Positions 24,961 through 35,082 of a DNA stretch of 64,000 nt are shown here, piece by piece (positions within the stretch are counted from its first letter, which is position 1; the number at the start of each line of letters is the position of its first letter). A program made the translations under genes and the position numbers. The notes beneath the pieces were generated by a model. The model was not told where the DNA came from, made no database searches, and saw only the letters and a program-made list of their open reading frames with translations. The stretch comes from Echinicola jeungdonensis (lineage in GTDB: Bacteria > Bacteroidota > Bacteroidia > Cytophagales > Cyclobacteriaceae), in assembly GCF_030409905.1 (NCBI RefSeq), contig NZ_JAUFQT010000001.1, positions 704,001 through 768,000 of the forward strand. The letters run 5' to 3'.

Positions 24961-25917
24961 ATGGAACGCATTTTAATCACCGGGGCAGCTGGGCAAATAG
25001 GCGCTGAATTAACCAAATTCTTAATTGATATTCATGGACAAAATAATGTTTTGGCCACGGATATTATTGAACCCAACCGCTATCCTTTAGAGGATGCCAG
25101 ATACCGGAAATTGGATGTTCTGGATTCCAATGCCCTTGGAAATATCGTTCAGAAAGAAAGACCTACCCAGATCTTTCACTTGGCAGCCCTGCTTTCAGCA
25201 AAAAGTGAAAAACAGCCTTTAACAGCCTGGAGATTGAATATGGACGGATTATTGGCCATTTTGGAAGTGGCAAGAGAGTTAAAAGTTCCAAAGGTATATT
25301 GGCCATCTTCTATAGCTGTTTTTGGCCCGGACACCCCATCCCAGAACACCCCTCAAAATACTGTTATGAACCCCATAACTGCCTATGGCATTTCTAAACT
25401 GGCAGGTGAACGCTGGTGTGAATATTATTATAGAAAATACCAACTTGACATTAGGAGTTTAAGGTATCCTGGCCTGATTGGTTACAAATCAATGCCTGGA
25501 GGAGGCACTACCGATTATGCAGTAGAAATATTCCGAAAAGCCATTGAAAGTGAACCTTATGAGTGCTTTTTAAAGGCTGACACTTATCTTCCCATGATGT
25601 ATATGGGGGATGCAATCAATGCAACTCTTCAGTTAATGCAAGCCCCTTCTACTAGAATAAAAGTTCGGAGCAGTTATAACCTCAGAGGGATAAGTTGTTC
25701 CCCAAAAGATTTATTTGAAGGCATCAAAAAGTTTTACCCTGCCTTTCAAATCAGCTATAAACCTGATTACAGGCAAGAAATTGCCGACCATTGGCCGGAT
25801 AGCATTGATGATAGGGAAGCCCGGAAAGATTGGGGCTGGCAACCTCAATTTGACCTGGAATTAATGATAAAGGAAATTTTAATTAACTTGCCAAAATACT
25901 TGCTTCACCCAAAATAG
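24961..25917 (+). CDS. SDR-type L-threonine 3-dehydrogenase
   Basis: The 318-residue extended short-chain dehydrogenase has GAAGQIGAELTKFL (NAD-binding), HLAALLSAKSE, PSSIAVFGP, and the catalytic YGISK (Tyr-x-x-x-Lys). The YPGLIG and LPMMYM segments are typical of the NAD-epimerase-like threonine dehydrogenases rather than sugar epimerases. It oxidises threonine to 2-amino-3-ketobutyrate, the Kbl substrate, and kbl is the divergent neighbour. This is not the zinc-dependent MDR-type Tdh of E. coli. Confidence 0.88.
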   Translation: MERILITGAAGQIGAELTKFLIDIHGQNNVLATDIIEPNRYPLEDARYRKLDVLDSNALGNIVQKERPTQIFHLAALLSAKSEKQPLTAWRLNMDGLLAILEVARELKVPKVYWPSSIAVFGPDTPSQNTPQNTVMNPITAYGISKLAGERWCEYYYRKYQLDIRSLRYPGLIGYKSMPGGGTTDYAVEIFRKAIESEPYECFLKADTYLPMMYMGDAINATLQLMQAPSTRIKVRSSYNLRGISCSPKDLFEGIKKFYPAFQISYKPDYRQEIADHWPDSIDDREARKDWGWQPQFDLELMIKEILINLPKYLLHPK

Positions 25918-25923
25918 GTTCCT

Positions 25924-26409
25924 ATGAAACTATGTACTTCTCTCTTTGCTATTTGTATAGGTTTACTGTGTTTGGCTTGCGACCCCTCTGCCAGTGAATC
26001 CGAAAATTCAGGTACGGAATCCAATTCACTGGAAGATAACAACGTCATTCTGGAAACAGGCGCATCAAAATGGTACACTTATGAAGGAACGGTTCCCTGT
26101 GCGGATTGTGAGGGGATCAAAATGGAATTGAGGTTAGAAAATAAGCCTAACAAAAAGGAAAGGGCGTACGAGCTTTTGGAAACTTACCTAAAAACTGATG
26201 AAGGAAACAGGTCTTTTGAATACCAGGGAATTTATGAGGTTACCTATGGCCTGGAGGAGGAACCTGATGCCATGGTAATTACTTTGTGGGACCAAAACAA
26301 TTCCATAGTAAAAAGTTTTGTCCAGGAACAAAGTGGGAACCTCACCATGCTAAATCAGCAAAATAAAAGGATTAAATCCCCTTTAAATTATTCCCTGGAA
26401 AAAAAATAA
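25924..26409 (+). CDS. NlpE-like lipoprotein
   Basis: The 161-residue protein has a lipoprotein signal (ICIGLLCLAC, Cys at 19), a Ser/Glu-rich linker and a domain with WYTYEGTVPCADCEGIKMEL, the CxxC-bearing core of the NlpE N-terminal domain (copper/surface-stress lipoprotein). It has only the N-terminal domain, as in many Bacteroidota. It starts 7 bases after the threonine dehydrogenase gene and could be cotranscribed, though no functional link is evident. Confidence 0.78.
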   Translation: MKLCTSLFAICIGLLCLACDPSASESENSGTESNSLEDNNVILETGASKWYTYEGTVPCADCEGIKMELRLENKPNKKERAYELLETYLKTDEGNRSFEYQGIYEVTYGLEEEPDAMVITLWDQNNSIVKSFVQEQSGNLTMLNQQNKRIKSPLNYSLEKK

Positions 26410-26427
26410 AGCCTGATAATTCAGGTT

Positions 26428-26778
26428 TTATTTTTCAAGTATTTCATCAGGCTGAAATCCCACCAAATATCTTCCATCAGGAAATACCATCACTGGCCTT
26501 TTGATCATACTGCTATTTTTTATTATCAATGGTATTGCAGAATCTTCCTGTTTCAAACTCTCCTTTTCTTCATCGGATAATTTCCTAAAGGTCATTCCCT
26601 TTTTATTGACCAGCTTGTCCAAAGGTATTTCCTCCAAAAATTCATTCAACAACTCTTTTGTTGGGGGCGTTTTTTTATAATCAATAAAAGAATAGTCCAC
26701 CTTGTTTTCCTCCAAAAACTTAAATGTCCTCTTCATGGTATCACAGTTTTTGATACCATATACCTTTACATTTTCCAT
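26428..26778 (-). CDS. ArsC/Spx-family protein (YffB-like)
   Basis: The 116-residue thioredoxin-fold protein has KVYGIKNCDTMKRTFKFLEEN with a single redox Cys at 12, VDYSFIDYKKTPP, LVNKKGMTFRKL and KRPVMV. It resembles the YffB branch of arsenate-reductase-like proteins, with one Cys instead of CXXC. True arsenate reductase activity is uncertain, and there are no ars genes nearby. It is convergent with the NlpE-like gene, with 18 bases between. Confidence 0.82.
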   Translation of the reverse strand: MENVKVYGIKNCDTMKRTFKFLEENKVDYSFIDYKKTPPTKELLNEFLEEIPLDKLVNKKGMTFRKLSDEEKESLKQEDSAIPLIIKNSSMIKRPVMVFPDGRYLVGFQPDEILEK

Positions 26779-26853
26779 ATACTTCTCAGGAATTTAATAT
26801 TCTCCCCCATTTCCAATTGGTAAAAAGGGGCAGTGTTCTATTGAGTTTTATTT

Positions 26854-26885
26854 AAAAAAGCCAGTCACTGGAAACTGGCTTTTTT
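26854..26885. terminator. Bidirectional intrinsic terminator
   Basis: AAAAAAGCCAGT (26854-26865) pairs with ACTGGCTTTTTT (26874-26885). It ends hemL transcription on the minus strand and could work on either strand. Confidence 0.75.
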
Positions 26886-26887
26886 AA

Positions 26888-28189
26888 TTAATAAATATCC
26901 AATACTTCCTTTAAGGAATCTTCGTTGGCCTGTACAATATGTTGTACATGCTCATCCTTAATGGCTGTGGACAAGAAAAAGCTTTCAAATTGGGATGGTG
27001 CCAAATAAACACCGCGAGACAGCATAGCTTGAAAATATTTTCCAAAAAGCTGGGTATCGCAAGATTTTGCCGTTTCAAAATCCACCACTTCCTTATCGGT
27101 AAAAAACAGGCTAAACATACTTCCCAGATGAGTCATTGAATAATTCAAGCCCAATCTTTGTAGGGTATCCTTAAAACCACCTACAATTTTTCCACCTGTT
27201 TTATCCAATTCTTGGTAAATAGAAGGATTGTCATGCAAATGTTTTAACATGGCATAACCAGCAGCCATTGCAATTGGATTTCCAGACAAAGTGCCTGCTT
27301 GATAAACTGGTCCAGTTGGCGAAACAAATTCCATTATTTCCTTTTTTCCACCGTAAGCTCCAACTGGCATACCTCCACCGATGATTTTGCCCATGGTAGT
27401 CAGGTCTGGAGTCACATCAAAAACTTCCTGAGCCCCACCAGGTGCCAAACGAAAACCTGTCATCACCTCATCAAAGATCAATATGATCCCTTCCCTGTCA
27501 CACAATTTCCTCAAACCTTCCAGGAAGCCTTTCTTCGGCAATATTAGCCCCATATTACCTGGAACAGGCTCTAAAATGATGGCAGCAACTTCCCCCTTAT
27601 TGGCTTCCACAAGTTCCTCAACTGCTTTCAAATCATTATGAGGGGCCAAAAGGGTATCCCTGGCTGTCCCTTGGGTCACACCCGGGGAATTGGGCATTCC
27701 CATGGTTATGGCTCCAGAGCCTGCTGCTATCAAAAAAGAATCCCCGTGGCCATGATAATTACCTTCAAACTTGATGAATTTATCTTTACCAGTATAACCC
27801 CTTGCAAGTCTGACCGCAGACATAGTGGCTTCCGTTCCAGAATTAACCATTCTCACTTTTTCTACGGAAGGGACCATTTGAGTGATCAGGTCGGCAATTT
27901 CAATTTCCTTTGCCGTAGGAGCTCCAAATGAAGTCCCGAGTTCCGTAGCTTTAAGGATGGCTTCTTTGATGGCCGGGTGATTATGCCCCAAAATCAAAGG
28001 CCCCCAACTGTTTATCAATTCAATAAACGCATTCCCATCCTCATCATATAAGTACGGGCCATCTGCTTTTTTGATAAATAATGGATCCCCACCTACTGCC
28101 TTAAAAGCCCTCACAGGAGAGTTAACCCCTCCAGGGATAAATTGCTGTGCCTTCTCAAAAAGAGATTTACTAATATCAATTTTCATCAA
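26888..28189 (-). CDS. hemL: Glutamate-1-semialdehyde 2,1-aminomutase
   Basis: The 433-residue class III PLP enzyme has FIPGGVNSPVRAF, the WGPLILGHNHP region, NSGTEATMSAVRLARG, LIFDEVMTGFR and the PLP lysine in TTMGKIIGGGMPVGAYGG. It isomerises glutamate-1-semialdehyde (made by HemA at 10080-11357) to 5-aminolevulinate. It lies 8 bases after a periplasmic-binding-protein gene and is probably cotranscribed with it; a terminator follows immediately. Confidence 0.96.
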   Translation of the reverse strand: MMKIDISKSLFEKAQQFIPGGVNSPVRAFKAVGGDPLFIKKADGPYLYDEDGNAFIELINSWGPLILGHNHPAIKEAILKATELGTSFGAPTAKEIEIADLITQMVPSVEKVRMVNSGTEATMSAVRLARGYTGKDKFIKFEGNYHGHGDSFLIAAGSGAITMGMPNSPGVTQGTARDTLLAPHNDLKAVEELVEANKGEVAAIILEPVPGNMGLILPKKGFLEGLRKLCDREGIILIFDEVMTGFRLAPGGAQEVFDVTPDLTTMGKIIGGGMPVGAYGGKKEIMEFVSPTGPVYQAGTLSGNPIAMAAGYAMLKHLHDNPSIYQELDKTGGKIVGGFKDTLQRLGLNYSMTHLGSMFSLFFTDKEVVDFETAKSCDTQLFGKYFQAMLSRGVYLAPSQFESFFLSTAIKDEHVQHIVQANEDSLKEVLDIY

Positions 28190-28197
28190 AAACTGCT

Positions 28198-29862
28198 TTA
28201 TTTTATTTCTTCTAACTTCCCTTGATTCATTTTTAATATTGGAATATGCTGATTGTACTGGGAATAACTAAAATTCAAACCAAAACTAAGGGTCCCCTGC
28301 TGATCTCCCAATTGGTTAAGGTTATTTCTAAAATCAAAACCCAAACGATTGTTTAAAGAATGAGCGACCCAATCCATCAGCTCGTAACCTAAATAGGCAT
28401 TGATATTGGGGTAAGTCTGGAATTTTTCAAAAAACTTCTCCCTAAAATCGGAGACGGATTCCTTATCCATTTTGATGGTGTTGTTACCTATATAATGAAA
28501 ATCATTTCCCCCTAGCATTTCAAAATTCACAAAATTAAAATATAACCAGGAATCCATGACCATAATAGGAATATCAGTTGTCAGGGACTCCAACAAAGAA
28601 AAAGTGGGGGAAGCGATATAAGGATCATCTGAGAAAATCACCACCATATCTGCATTATAAACTGTATCTTCCCTTATTCCAACATCCTCTAAAAAATCAC
28701 GAATGTTATTGGAATTGACTTTCCTATTATAAGTTATTTCATACCCTCTATTTTTAGCTTCTTTTACGAATTGACCGGCCATCAACTCATCCCTTGTGGA
28801 TCCAGAATAGGCCAAGGCCACTTTATTTCCAATATTTTTGTTCCGGCAAAATTCCAATACCCGTTGAACAATGCCTCCGGTGGATGGCCTGAACAAATAG
28901 GAATAATCCATCCCATCAAATTGATCCTTGATATTGGAAAGCGGGTTGATATAGGGAATTTGATTGCTTTCTGCAAAGTTAGCAACAACGGAAGTTTCTT
29001 CAGGGTAAATTGGCCCTATGATAATATCTGCAACCTGGAAAAAAGGATCGTCCAGTATTTTTCTCACCACCCCTTCATTCCTTTCAGAATCAAATGTTCG
29101 GACCGTCAGTTGCTCCCCTCTTTTTTTGGCTTCCTCAATGGCCATGGAAATGCCCTGGTACAATTCAAAAACAAAATTATTCCCTTCAATATTCCTAACT
29201 CCAGTGCCCCCTTGATAATTAAAAGGGAGAATAATAGCCACCTCCAGTATATTATTTTTGATATTTTGACTGGTTGGTATTTGGAGCTCCTCCTGCTTCA
29301 TTTCCTGAAGTTCTCTAAATACTCTTTTTTCACTGTTAGACATCACCGTCTGTTGCTCCAGTTTTTCCAGTAACACTTTACTGTACCCCTTATTATCCTT
29401 AAATGTATTCCAGTGGGCCACCAAAAAACTTACAGAAACATTCCCTTTAAGATAATCATAACTGGCCTTTTGTCCTTCCTCTTTCAAGGCGGCATCCCGA
29501 ATTTTGTTCAACACCGTAAGGGCATCAAAATATTCCTTCTGATTAAAATAATTTAAAGCCAAAAGGTATCTTGCATCATCCTCCTTTTCCCAATTATATT
29601 CATTTACAAGTTGGCTCAGGGTTGCCTGGGAAAGGGCATACTGACGGTTTTGAAAAGCGGCCCTAGCAAAATGATACCGGGCATACAATGCCAGTTCCCC
29701 ATATTCCCGATAGTCCAAATAGGGCCTTAAAAGGCCCATGGCTGCTTCGGAATTTCCATTTTCGATCATTTGTTTGGCTCTCCTGTATTCAGGTGTCGCT
29801 TCTTGTGCCATAAGGGACGCACTGACAAAAAAAGCCATCAAAAATCCTATTAATTGCTTCAT
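28198..29862 (-). CDS. Periplasmic-binding-protein-like exported protein with TPR-like N-terminus
   Basis: The 554-residue protein starts with a signal peptide (LIGFLMAFFVSASLMAQ). Residues about 25-180 are helical repeats resembling TPRs (AKQMIENGNSEAAMGLL, YHFARAAFQNRQYALSQA, ARYLLALNYFNQKEYFDAL). Residues about 210-540 are a type I periplasmic-binding fold (EVAIILPFNYQG, DIIIGPIYPEETSVVANFAESN, GNKVALAYSGSTRDELMAGQF). This architecture recalls LpoA-like activators of peptidoglycan synthases or Leu/Ile/Val-binding proteins. No transporter genes are adjacent, so an LpoA-like or scaffold role is possible but unproven. Confidence 0.75.
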   Translation of the reverse strand: MKQLIGFLMAFFVSASLMAQEATPEYRRAKQMIENGNSEAAMGLLRPYLDYREYGELALYARYHFARAAFQNRQYALSQATLSQLVNEYNWEKEDDARYLLALNYFNQKEYFDALTVLNKIRDAALKEEGQKASYDYLKGNVSVSFLVAHWNTFKDNKGYSKVLLEKLEQQTVMSNSEKRVFRELQEMKQEELQIPTSQNIKNNILEVAIILPFNYQGGTGVRNIEGNNFVFELYQGISMAIEEAKKRGEQLTVRTFDSERNEGVVRKILDDPFFQVADIIIGPIYPEETSVVANFAESNQIPYINPLSNIKDQFDGMDYSYLFRPSTGGIVQRVLEFCRNKNIGNKVALAYSGSTRDELMAGQFVKEAKNRGYEITYNRKVNSNNIRDFLEDVGIREDTVYNADMVVIFSDDPYIASPTFSLLESLTTDIPIMVMDSWLYFNFVNFEMLGGNDFHYIGNNTIKMDKESVSDFREKFFEKFQTYPNINAYLGYELMDWVAHSLNNRLGFDFRNNLNQLGDQQGTLSFGLNFSYSQYNQHIPILKMNQGKLEEIK

Positions 29863-30096
29863 CTGTTTTCTATAATTTATGTATTCTCCCCTGGTTACCT
29901 GGGTTTATAATTGGGATGGTAAGTTGGATTATTTAGTAAAGGCTGTCCTGCAAAAAAAGGGAGCTTTCCCCGGATCCGAATCATTTCTGGGGAATTATTT
30001 TTGTCCATCTCATTTTTATATTTCCAGGACAAAATCAAATTTTATACCTAAATCCGACCAGTTTACGAATTTAATGGATTTCAGACCAAAACAGAT

Positions 30097-30129
30097 AAAA
30101 AAAGCCTGATTTTAAATCAGGCTTTTTTT
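30097..30129. terminator. Bidirectional intrinsic terminator at the guaA end
   Basis: AAAAAAAGCCTGATTT is followed by its near-perfect complement ending in seven T (30123-30129). The guaA stop codon overlaps the right T tract. Confidence 0.8.
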
Positions 30130-31657
30130 ATTCCCATTCAATGGTTGCCGGTGGCTTAGAACTGATATCATAAACCACCCTGTTAACTCCTTTTACTTTA
30201 TTGATAATTTCATTGGAGATGTTTCCTAAAAACTCATATGGCAAATGTACCCAGTCAGCAGTCATGCCGTCCACAGATGTTACTGCTCTCAAGGCCACAA
30301 CCCTTTCATAAGTCCTTTCATCTCCCATTACTCCTACAGACTGGATAGGAAGTAAAACAGCACCTGCCTGCCATACATCATCATAAAGACCGTTATCCTT
30401 TAGACCCTTGATAAAAATATGATCCACCTCCTGCAAAGTGGCTACCTTTTCCGGGGTAATATCACCCAAAATCCTGATGGCCAATCCTGGCCCGGGGAAT
30501 GGATGTCTTCCAATAATATTTTCAGGGATTTCAAGTGCTCTACCAACCTCTCTCACCCCGTCTTTAAACAAGGTATTTAGGGGTTCTACCACTTTCAATT
30601 TCATGAAATCAGGTAGCCCACCCACATTATGGTGGGATTTGATAGTTGCAGAGGGCCCATTTACGGACACAGACTCGATCACATCAGGATAAATTGTACC
30701 CTGCCCCAACCATTTTACACCTTCTATTTTATGAGCTTCATCATCAAAGACCTCTATAAAGGTTTTGCCAATGGCTTTTCGTTTTTCTTCCGGGTCAGAT
30801 AATCCTAAAAGAGCATCATAAAAACGCTGCTTAGAATCCACCCCAATTACATTCAAGCCCATGTGTTTGTAGGAATCCAGCACTTCCTCATATTCGTTTT
30901 TACGGAGCAAACCGTTATCTACAAAAACACAGGTCAAATTATCTCCAATGGCACGATCAATCAAAGTGGCTGCTACTGAAGAATCAACACCACCGGAAAG
31001 CCCCATTACAACTTTATCATCTCCTATCTTCTCTTTTAGGTCCGATACAGTTGCATCGATAAAAATATCTGAGGTCCAATCTTGGGGGCAACCACAGATA
31101 TGCACCACAAAATTCCTCAGGAGGTTTTTCCCTTCTGTGGAGTGAGTCACCTCAGGGTGGAATTGAATTCCAAAGGTTTCCTCCCCTTCCACCTTAAAGG
31201 CCGCTACTTCAACTGATGGAGTACTGGCAATCACCTTAAAATTTCCGGGTAATGTTTTAATCGTATCCCCATGAGACATCCATACCTGGGAACCATGGGT
31301 CATTTCTTTCAATAAATCTTCATGAAGATCCAAATGGGTCAGATTGGCCCGACCATATTCTCTGATTTCAGATGGAGTTACATCTCCACCATATTTCTGA
31401 GCCAAAAGTTGGGAACCATAACAAACCCCCAACACGGGCAATTTTCCACGAAACTGATCCAGATCAAGATCAGGAGCACCTTCATCCCTCACCGAACAGG
31501 GGCTACCTGATAGAATGATTCCTTTGATATCAGAAGTGATCTCAGGAATTTTATTATAAGGGTGAATTTCACAATAAACGTCGAGTTCTCTTACTCTTCT
31601 GGCGATGAGCTGTGTATATTGAGAACCAAAATCTAGGATTAAAATCTGTTCTGCCAT
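30128..31657 (-). CDS. guaA: GMP synthase (glutamine-hydrolysing)
   Basis: The 509-residue protein runs from ATG 31657 ([18 protein letters not shown]); an upstream frame extension is not conserved. It has an N-terminal class I glutamine amidotransferase ([11 protein letters not shown] nucleophile Cys, FHPEVTHS), an ATP-pyrophosphatase domain ([12 protein letters not shown]) and the C-terminal dimerisation domain ending [11 protein letters not shown]. It converts XMP to GMP with glutamine. It is a single gene with a terminator at its end. Confidence 0.97.
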   Translation of the reverse strand: MAEQILILDFGSQYTQLIARRVRELDVYCEIHPYNKIPEITSDIKGIILSGSPCSVRDEGAPDLDLDQFRGKLPVLGVCYGSQLLAQKYGGDVTPSEIREYGRANLTHLDLHEDLLKEMTHGSQVWMSHGDTIKTLPGNFKVIASTPSVEVAAFKVEGEETFGIQFHPEVTHSTEGKNLLRNFVVHICGCPQDWTSDIFIDATVSDLKEKIGDDKVVMGLSGGVDSSVAATLIDRAIGDNLTCVFVDNGLLRKNEYEEVLDSYKHMGLNVIGVDSKQRFYDALLGLSDPEEKRKAIGKTFIEVFDDEAHKIEGVKWLGQGTIYPDVIESVSVNGPSATIKSHHNVGGLPDFMKLKVVEPLNTLFKDGVREVGRALEIPENIIGRHPFPGPGLAIRILGDITPEKVATLQEVDHIFIKGLKDNGLYDDVWQAGAVLLPIQSVGVMGDERTYERVVALRAVTSVDGMTADWVHLPYEFLGNISNEIINKVKGVNRVVYDISSKPPATIEWE

Positions 31658-31823
31658 GCGCAAAGTTAACCAAGCTTCCATAAATCAAAAAATAGTTCCC
31701 AAAAATTTCGGAATAATATTTGGATGGGAAGTTCCATTTTTCAAGACTTCAAAATGTAAACAGCTAATTTTCTGACAAATACCATTAATCCCTCCTAACC
31801 AACCTCAAACGATCAAAGCAAAT

Positions 31824-31861
31824 AAAAGCCCACAATGGAGCATTTCATTATGGGCTTTTTT
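31824..31861 (-). terminator. Intrinsic terminator after the M42 peptidase gene
   Basis: AAAAGCCCACAATG (31824-31837) pairs imperfectly with CATTATGGGCTTTT (31846-31859); T-rich sequence follows on both strands. Confidence 0.65.
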
Positions 31862-31878
31862 ATTATAAAAACTTCGTT

Positions 31879-32946
31879 TTACTCTACGTATTTAAAATTA
31901 TAATTGGGATTTAGATCTTCCAGGAAACCGGTAATCAAATCAATCACATTGTCAATATCCTTCTTACTGGCAGTCTCAACGGTGGTATGCATATACTTGA
32001 GAGGAAGAGAAATCAAAGCTGAAGGCACACCTTCATTTGAATAGGCAAAAGCATCGGTATCAGTTCCTGTCCCCCTAGAAGCAGCCGCACGTTGAAAAGA
32101 AATTTCTCGTTTATTGGCGGACTCAATGATCAAATCCAATAATTTCTTATGTACGGAGGCTCCATAAGTAAGTACAGGTCCATCACCTGCAACCTGTTCC
32201 CCACTTGTAATTTTGTTGTACATAGGGGCAGTGGTGTCATGGCACACATCAGTAATAATTGCAACATTGGGTTTAATGTTGGCCGCAATCATTTCTGCTC
32301 CCCGGAGACCTATTTCTTCCTGAACTGCATTGACGATATATAGCCCAAATGGAAATTCTTTTCCGGATTCCTGGATTTTCTTAGCCACTTGGGCAATCAT
32401 ATAACCGCCTACCCGGTTATCCAATGCCCTACCAGCATAAAATTTACCATTTAAGTCCAGTAAATCATCCTGAAAGGTCACCACACACCCCACATGAATA
32501 CCCATTTTTTCAACATCTTCCTTGCTGCGGGCACCTACATCGATAAAAATATTTTCAAGGCTTGGCTTATCTTCTTTATCCCCCTTTCTCACATGGATAG
32601 CAGGCCAACCAAATACTCCAGGGATTATTTTAGCATCAGTATGAATATTGACCCTCATGGAAGGTGCAATGATATGATCTGAACCTCCATTTCTGCGGAC
32701 GTAAATATATCCTTCCGGTGTAATATAGTTTACAAACCAACTGATTTCATCGGCATGTGCTTCTATCACAACCTTAAATTCAGCCTCCGGATTGATCACC
32801 CCAACAGCTGTCCCATAATTATCAGTAAAATGCTGATCCACATAGGGTTTTAAATAATCCAACCAAATTTGTTGGCCAGAAGCTTCAAAGCCTGTGGGAG
32901 AAGCATTGTTTAGGTATTTGTAGAGAAATTTTTCTTCGTTTGTCAT
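31879..32946 (-). CDS. M42-family metallopeptidase (FrvX/glutamyl-aminopeptidase-like)
   Basis: The 355-residue protein has the M42 co-catalytic zinc motif series: IEAHADEIS, GRALDNRVGGYM, VQEEIGLRGAEM, ITDVCHDT and KYMHTTVE. These enzymes are cytosolic dodecameric aminopeptidases that trim peptides. No signal peptide is present. Some family members are mis-annotated as cellulases; peptide substrates are more likely. Confidence 0.9.
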   Translation of the reverse strand: MTNEEKFLYKYLNNASPTGFEASGQQIWLDYLKPYVDQHFTDNYGTAVGVINPEAEFKVVIEAHADEISWFVNYITPEGYIYVRRNGGSDHIIAPSMRVNIHTDAKIIPGVFGWPAIHVRKGDKEDKPSLENIFIDVGARSKEDVEKMGIHVGCVVTFQDDLLDLNGKFYAGRALDNRVGGYMIAQVAKKIQESGKEFPFGLYIVNAVQEEIGLRGAEMIAANIKPNVAIITDVCHDTTAPMYNKITSGEQVAGDGPVLTYGASVHKKLLDLIIESANKREISFQRAAASRGTGTDTDAFAYSNEGVPSALISLPLKYMHTTVETASKKDIDNVIDLITGFLEDLNPNYNFKYVE

Positions 32947-33199
32947 ATTTTATTTTTTATCCTAATGTTTAATCGTCCACAGTACACTTTACTGTAAACC
33001 GAAACTTAATTTAGTTCACTGAGTTTCGCAATTCCTGAATTTTCTAACCAGACCATTCACCTTGATAGTTAGTTCCAAGACCATCTCCCAAACTCTTAGA
33101 TTTTCAAACTTGAACCCCATTAATAATAAATTTTATTAAAAAGTAAAAACTCCCTGGCCCTTTACCATACAGCAGTGGACCGTGGACCATTTAACTCAC
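32947..33199. other. Intergenic region with a small tandem duplication
   Basis: There is no gene. Two adjacent copies of GTGGACC lie at 33175-33188, and a small hairpin (ACAGTA / TACTGT, 32979-32995) lies near the left end. Neither has a recognisable function. Confidence 0.4.
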
Positions 33200-34783
33200 C
33201 TACAACGGTATATTCCCATGTTTTTTTCGGGGCAGTTTATCTACTTTATTGGAGAGCATCTTAAATCCACGTATTAGCTTTTCCCTGGTTTCAGAGGGCA
33301 AAATCACTTCATCAATAAATCCCCGATGAGCTGCCCTGTAGGGGTTGGCAAACCGTTCAGTATAATCATCCACTTTTTCCTGAAGTTTTGCTTCAGGGTC
33401 TTCTGCTTGGGCAATTTCTTTTCTAAAAATGATTTCTGAAGCACCCTTGGCACCCATTACGGCAATTTCTGCTGTTGGCCAGGCAAAGTTCAAATCTGCC
33501 CCAATATGTTTTGAGTTCATCACATCATAAGCACCTCCATAAGCTTTCCGGGTGATAACGGTAATCCTTGGGACAGTGGCTTCGGAAAAGGCATACAAAA
33601 GTTTTGCACCATTTGTAATTATCCCATTCCACTCCTGGTCTGTCCCGGGTAAAAATCCCGGAACGTCCACCAATACCAACAAGGGAATATTGAAACAGTC
33701 ACAAAATCGAACAAACCGAGCAGCCTTAACTGAAGCATGATTATCCAATACCCCTGCAAGGGATTGAGGTTGATTGCCAACAACTCCAACACTTTTTCCG
33801 GCAATCCTTGCAAAGCCCACCACAATATTATCGGCAAAATTTTCATGGACCTCTAAAAAGGAGCCTTCATCGACTATCCCCTGGACAACTTCCCTCATAT
33901 CATAGGGATGGTTGGGGTTTTCGGGGATTATATCATTCAAGATTTCCCTTGATTCATCTTCCTTTAAAGTATAAGGCAAATGGGGAGGATTATCTTCGCA
34001 ATTTTGGGGAATATAACTTAAAATCTCCTTGATTCTCTTGATGCATTCCACTTCATTTTCACAGGAAAAATGGGTCACTCCGCTTTTGGTTCCATGAGCA
34101 CTGGCGCCTCCTAATTCCTCTGCAGTTACTTTTTCCTGGGTTACTGTTCGTACTACGGAAGGCCCGGTAACAAACATATAGGAGGTATCTTCCACCATTA
34201 AAATAAAATCTGTAATGGCTGGAGAATAAACGGCCCCACCAGCACAGGGCCCCATGATCCCAGATAATTGGGGCACGACACCGGAAGCCAGGGTATTCCT
34301 GTAAAAAATATCTGCATAGCCGGCCAGGGATTTTACACCTTCCTGAATTCTTGCGCCTCCCGAATCATTAAGGCCAATTACAGGGGCCCCATTCTTCATG
34401 GCCATATCCATGATTTTACAGATCTTTTCCGCATGGGTTTCAGATAAGGAACCTCCAAAAACAGTAAAATCCTGGGAAAAAACATAGGTTAGCCGACCAT
34501 TAATTTCTCCATACCCAGTAACCACTCCATCACCCAAATAATACTCCTTGTCCAATCCAAAATCTTTGGAACGGTGCATTACAAAGCGGTCTATTTCCTG
34601 AAAAGTCCCCTCATCGAGCAGAAGATGTATTCTTTCCCTTGCAGTAAGTTTTCCCTTTTTATGTTGGGCTTCAATCCTGACTTCCCCTCCACCCTTTATA
34701 GCTTCCTCATTTTTCTTTTCCAGTAGATCGAATTTTTCCTTATTCCCCGGAAAGGTGTAAACTCCTTTGGTTGAACTTTTCAT
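33200..34783 (-). CDS. Acyl-CoA carboxylase carboxyltransferase beta subunit
   Basis: From ATG 34783 the protein has 527 residues; a TTG two codons upstream is less likely. It is a carboxyltransferase with two crotonase-fold halves: [52 protein letters not shown] and the second-half [29 protein letters not shown]. The size and motifs match propionyl-CoA or methylmalonyl-CoA-type beta chains. No biotin carboxylase or biotin carrier gene is adjacent, so the substrate and partner cannot be settled here. Confidence 0.9.
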   Translation of the reverse strand: MKSSTKGVYTFPGNKEKFDLLEKKNEEAIKGGGEVRIEAQHKKGKLTARERIHLLLDEGTFQEIDRFVMHRSKDFGLDKEYYLGDGVVTGYGEINGRLTYVFSQDFTVFGGSLSETHAEKICKIMDMAMKNGAPVIGLNDSGGARIQEGVKSLAGYADIFYRNTLASGVVPQLSGIMGPCAGGAVYSPAITDFILMVEDTSYMFVTGPSVVRTVTQEKVTAEELGGASAHGTKSGVTHFSCENEVECIKRIKEILSYIPQNCEDNPPHLPYTLKEDESREILNDIIPENPNHPYDMREVVQGIVDEGSFLEVHENFADNIVVGFARIAGKSVGVVGNQPQSLAGVLDNHASVKAARFVRFCDCFNIPLLVLVDVPGFLPGTDQEWNGIITNGAKLLYAFSEATVPRITVITRKAYGGAYDVMNSKHIGADLNFAWPTAEIAVMGAKGASEIIFRKEIAQAEDPEAKLQEKVDDYTERFANPYRAAHRGFIDEVILPSETREKLIRGFKMLSNKVDKLPRKKHGNIPL

Positions 34784-35082
34784 AAACAAATCCCTTTTTT
34801 AATATAACAATTTCTTAAAAGTCATTTAATCCCAACATCTCAATAAACCATTACTTTTCCCAAAATCTTTCAGTTGAAATAGAGTTTTTTTGCGGCTTCA
34901 CCCCTCTAACCAAATATAACCAGCCAATGATTAGCGAAGAAATTTTTTATAGAAATAAGCTATTTGGTACAAAAAAGGGAATTAAGCCAATGGACAAAAA
35001 AATCACTTCACAGAATCCTAATCTTGAAGCGGTTGCATTTTAAATAAACTTCATATATTCGCACAACTAAAATTTGGGCTTA
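34784..35082. other. Divergent intergenic region with a candidate ppx promoter
   Basis: About 299 bases separate two divergent genes. On the plus strand, GTTG (35032-35035), an 18-base spacer and TATATTCG (35054-35061) resemble the TTTG/TAnnTTTG promoter with two mismatches in the -7 box. No other feature is seen. Confidence 0.35.

Noticed and set aside
29879..30109. 76-codon plus-strand frame between the periplasmic-binding-protein gene and guaA
   Set aside because: It ends in the terminator region, has no recognisable domain, and its composition is not protein-like.
33175..33188. Tandem GTGGACC duplication as a repeat array or CRISPR fragment
   Set aside because: Only two 7-base copies; no spacers or further repeats.
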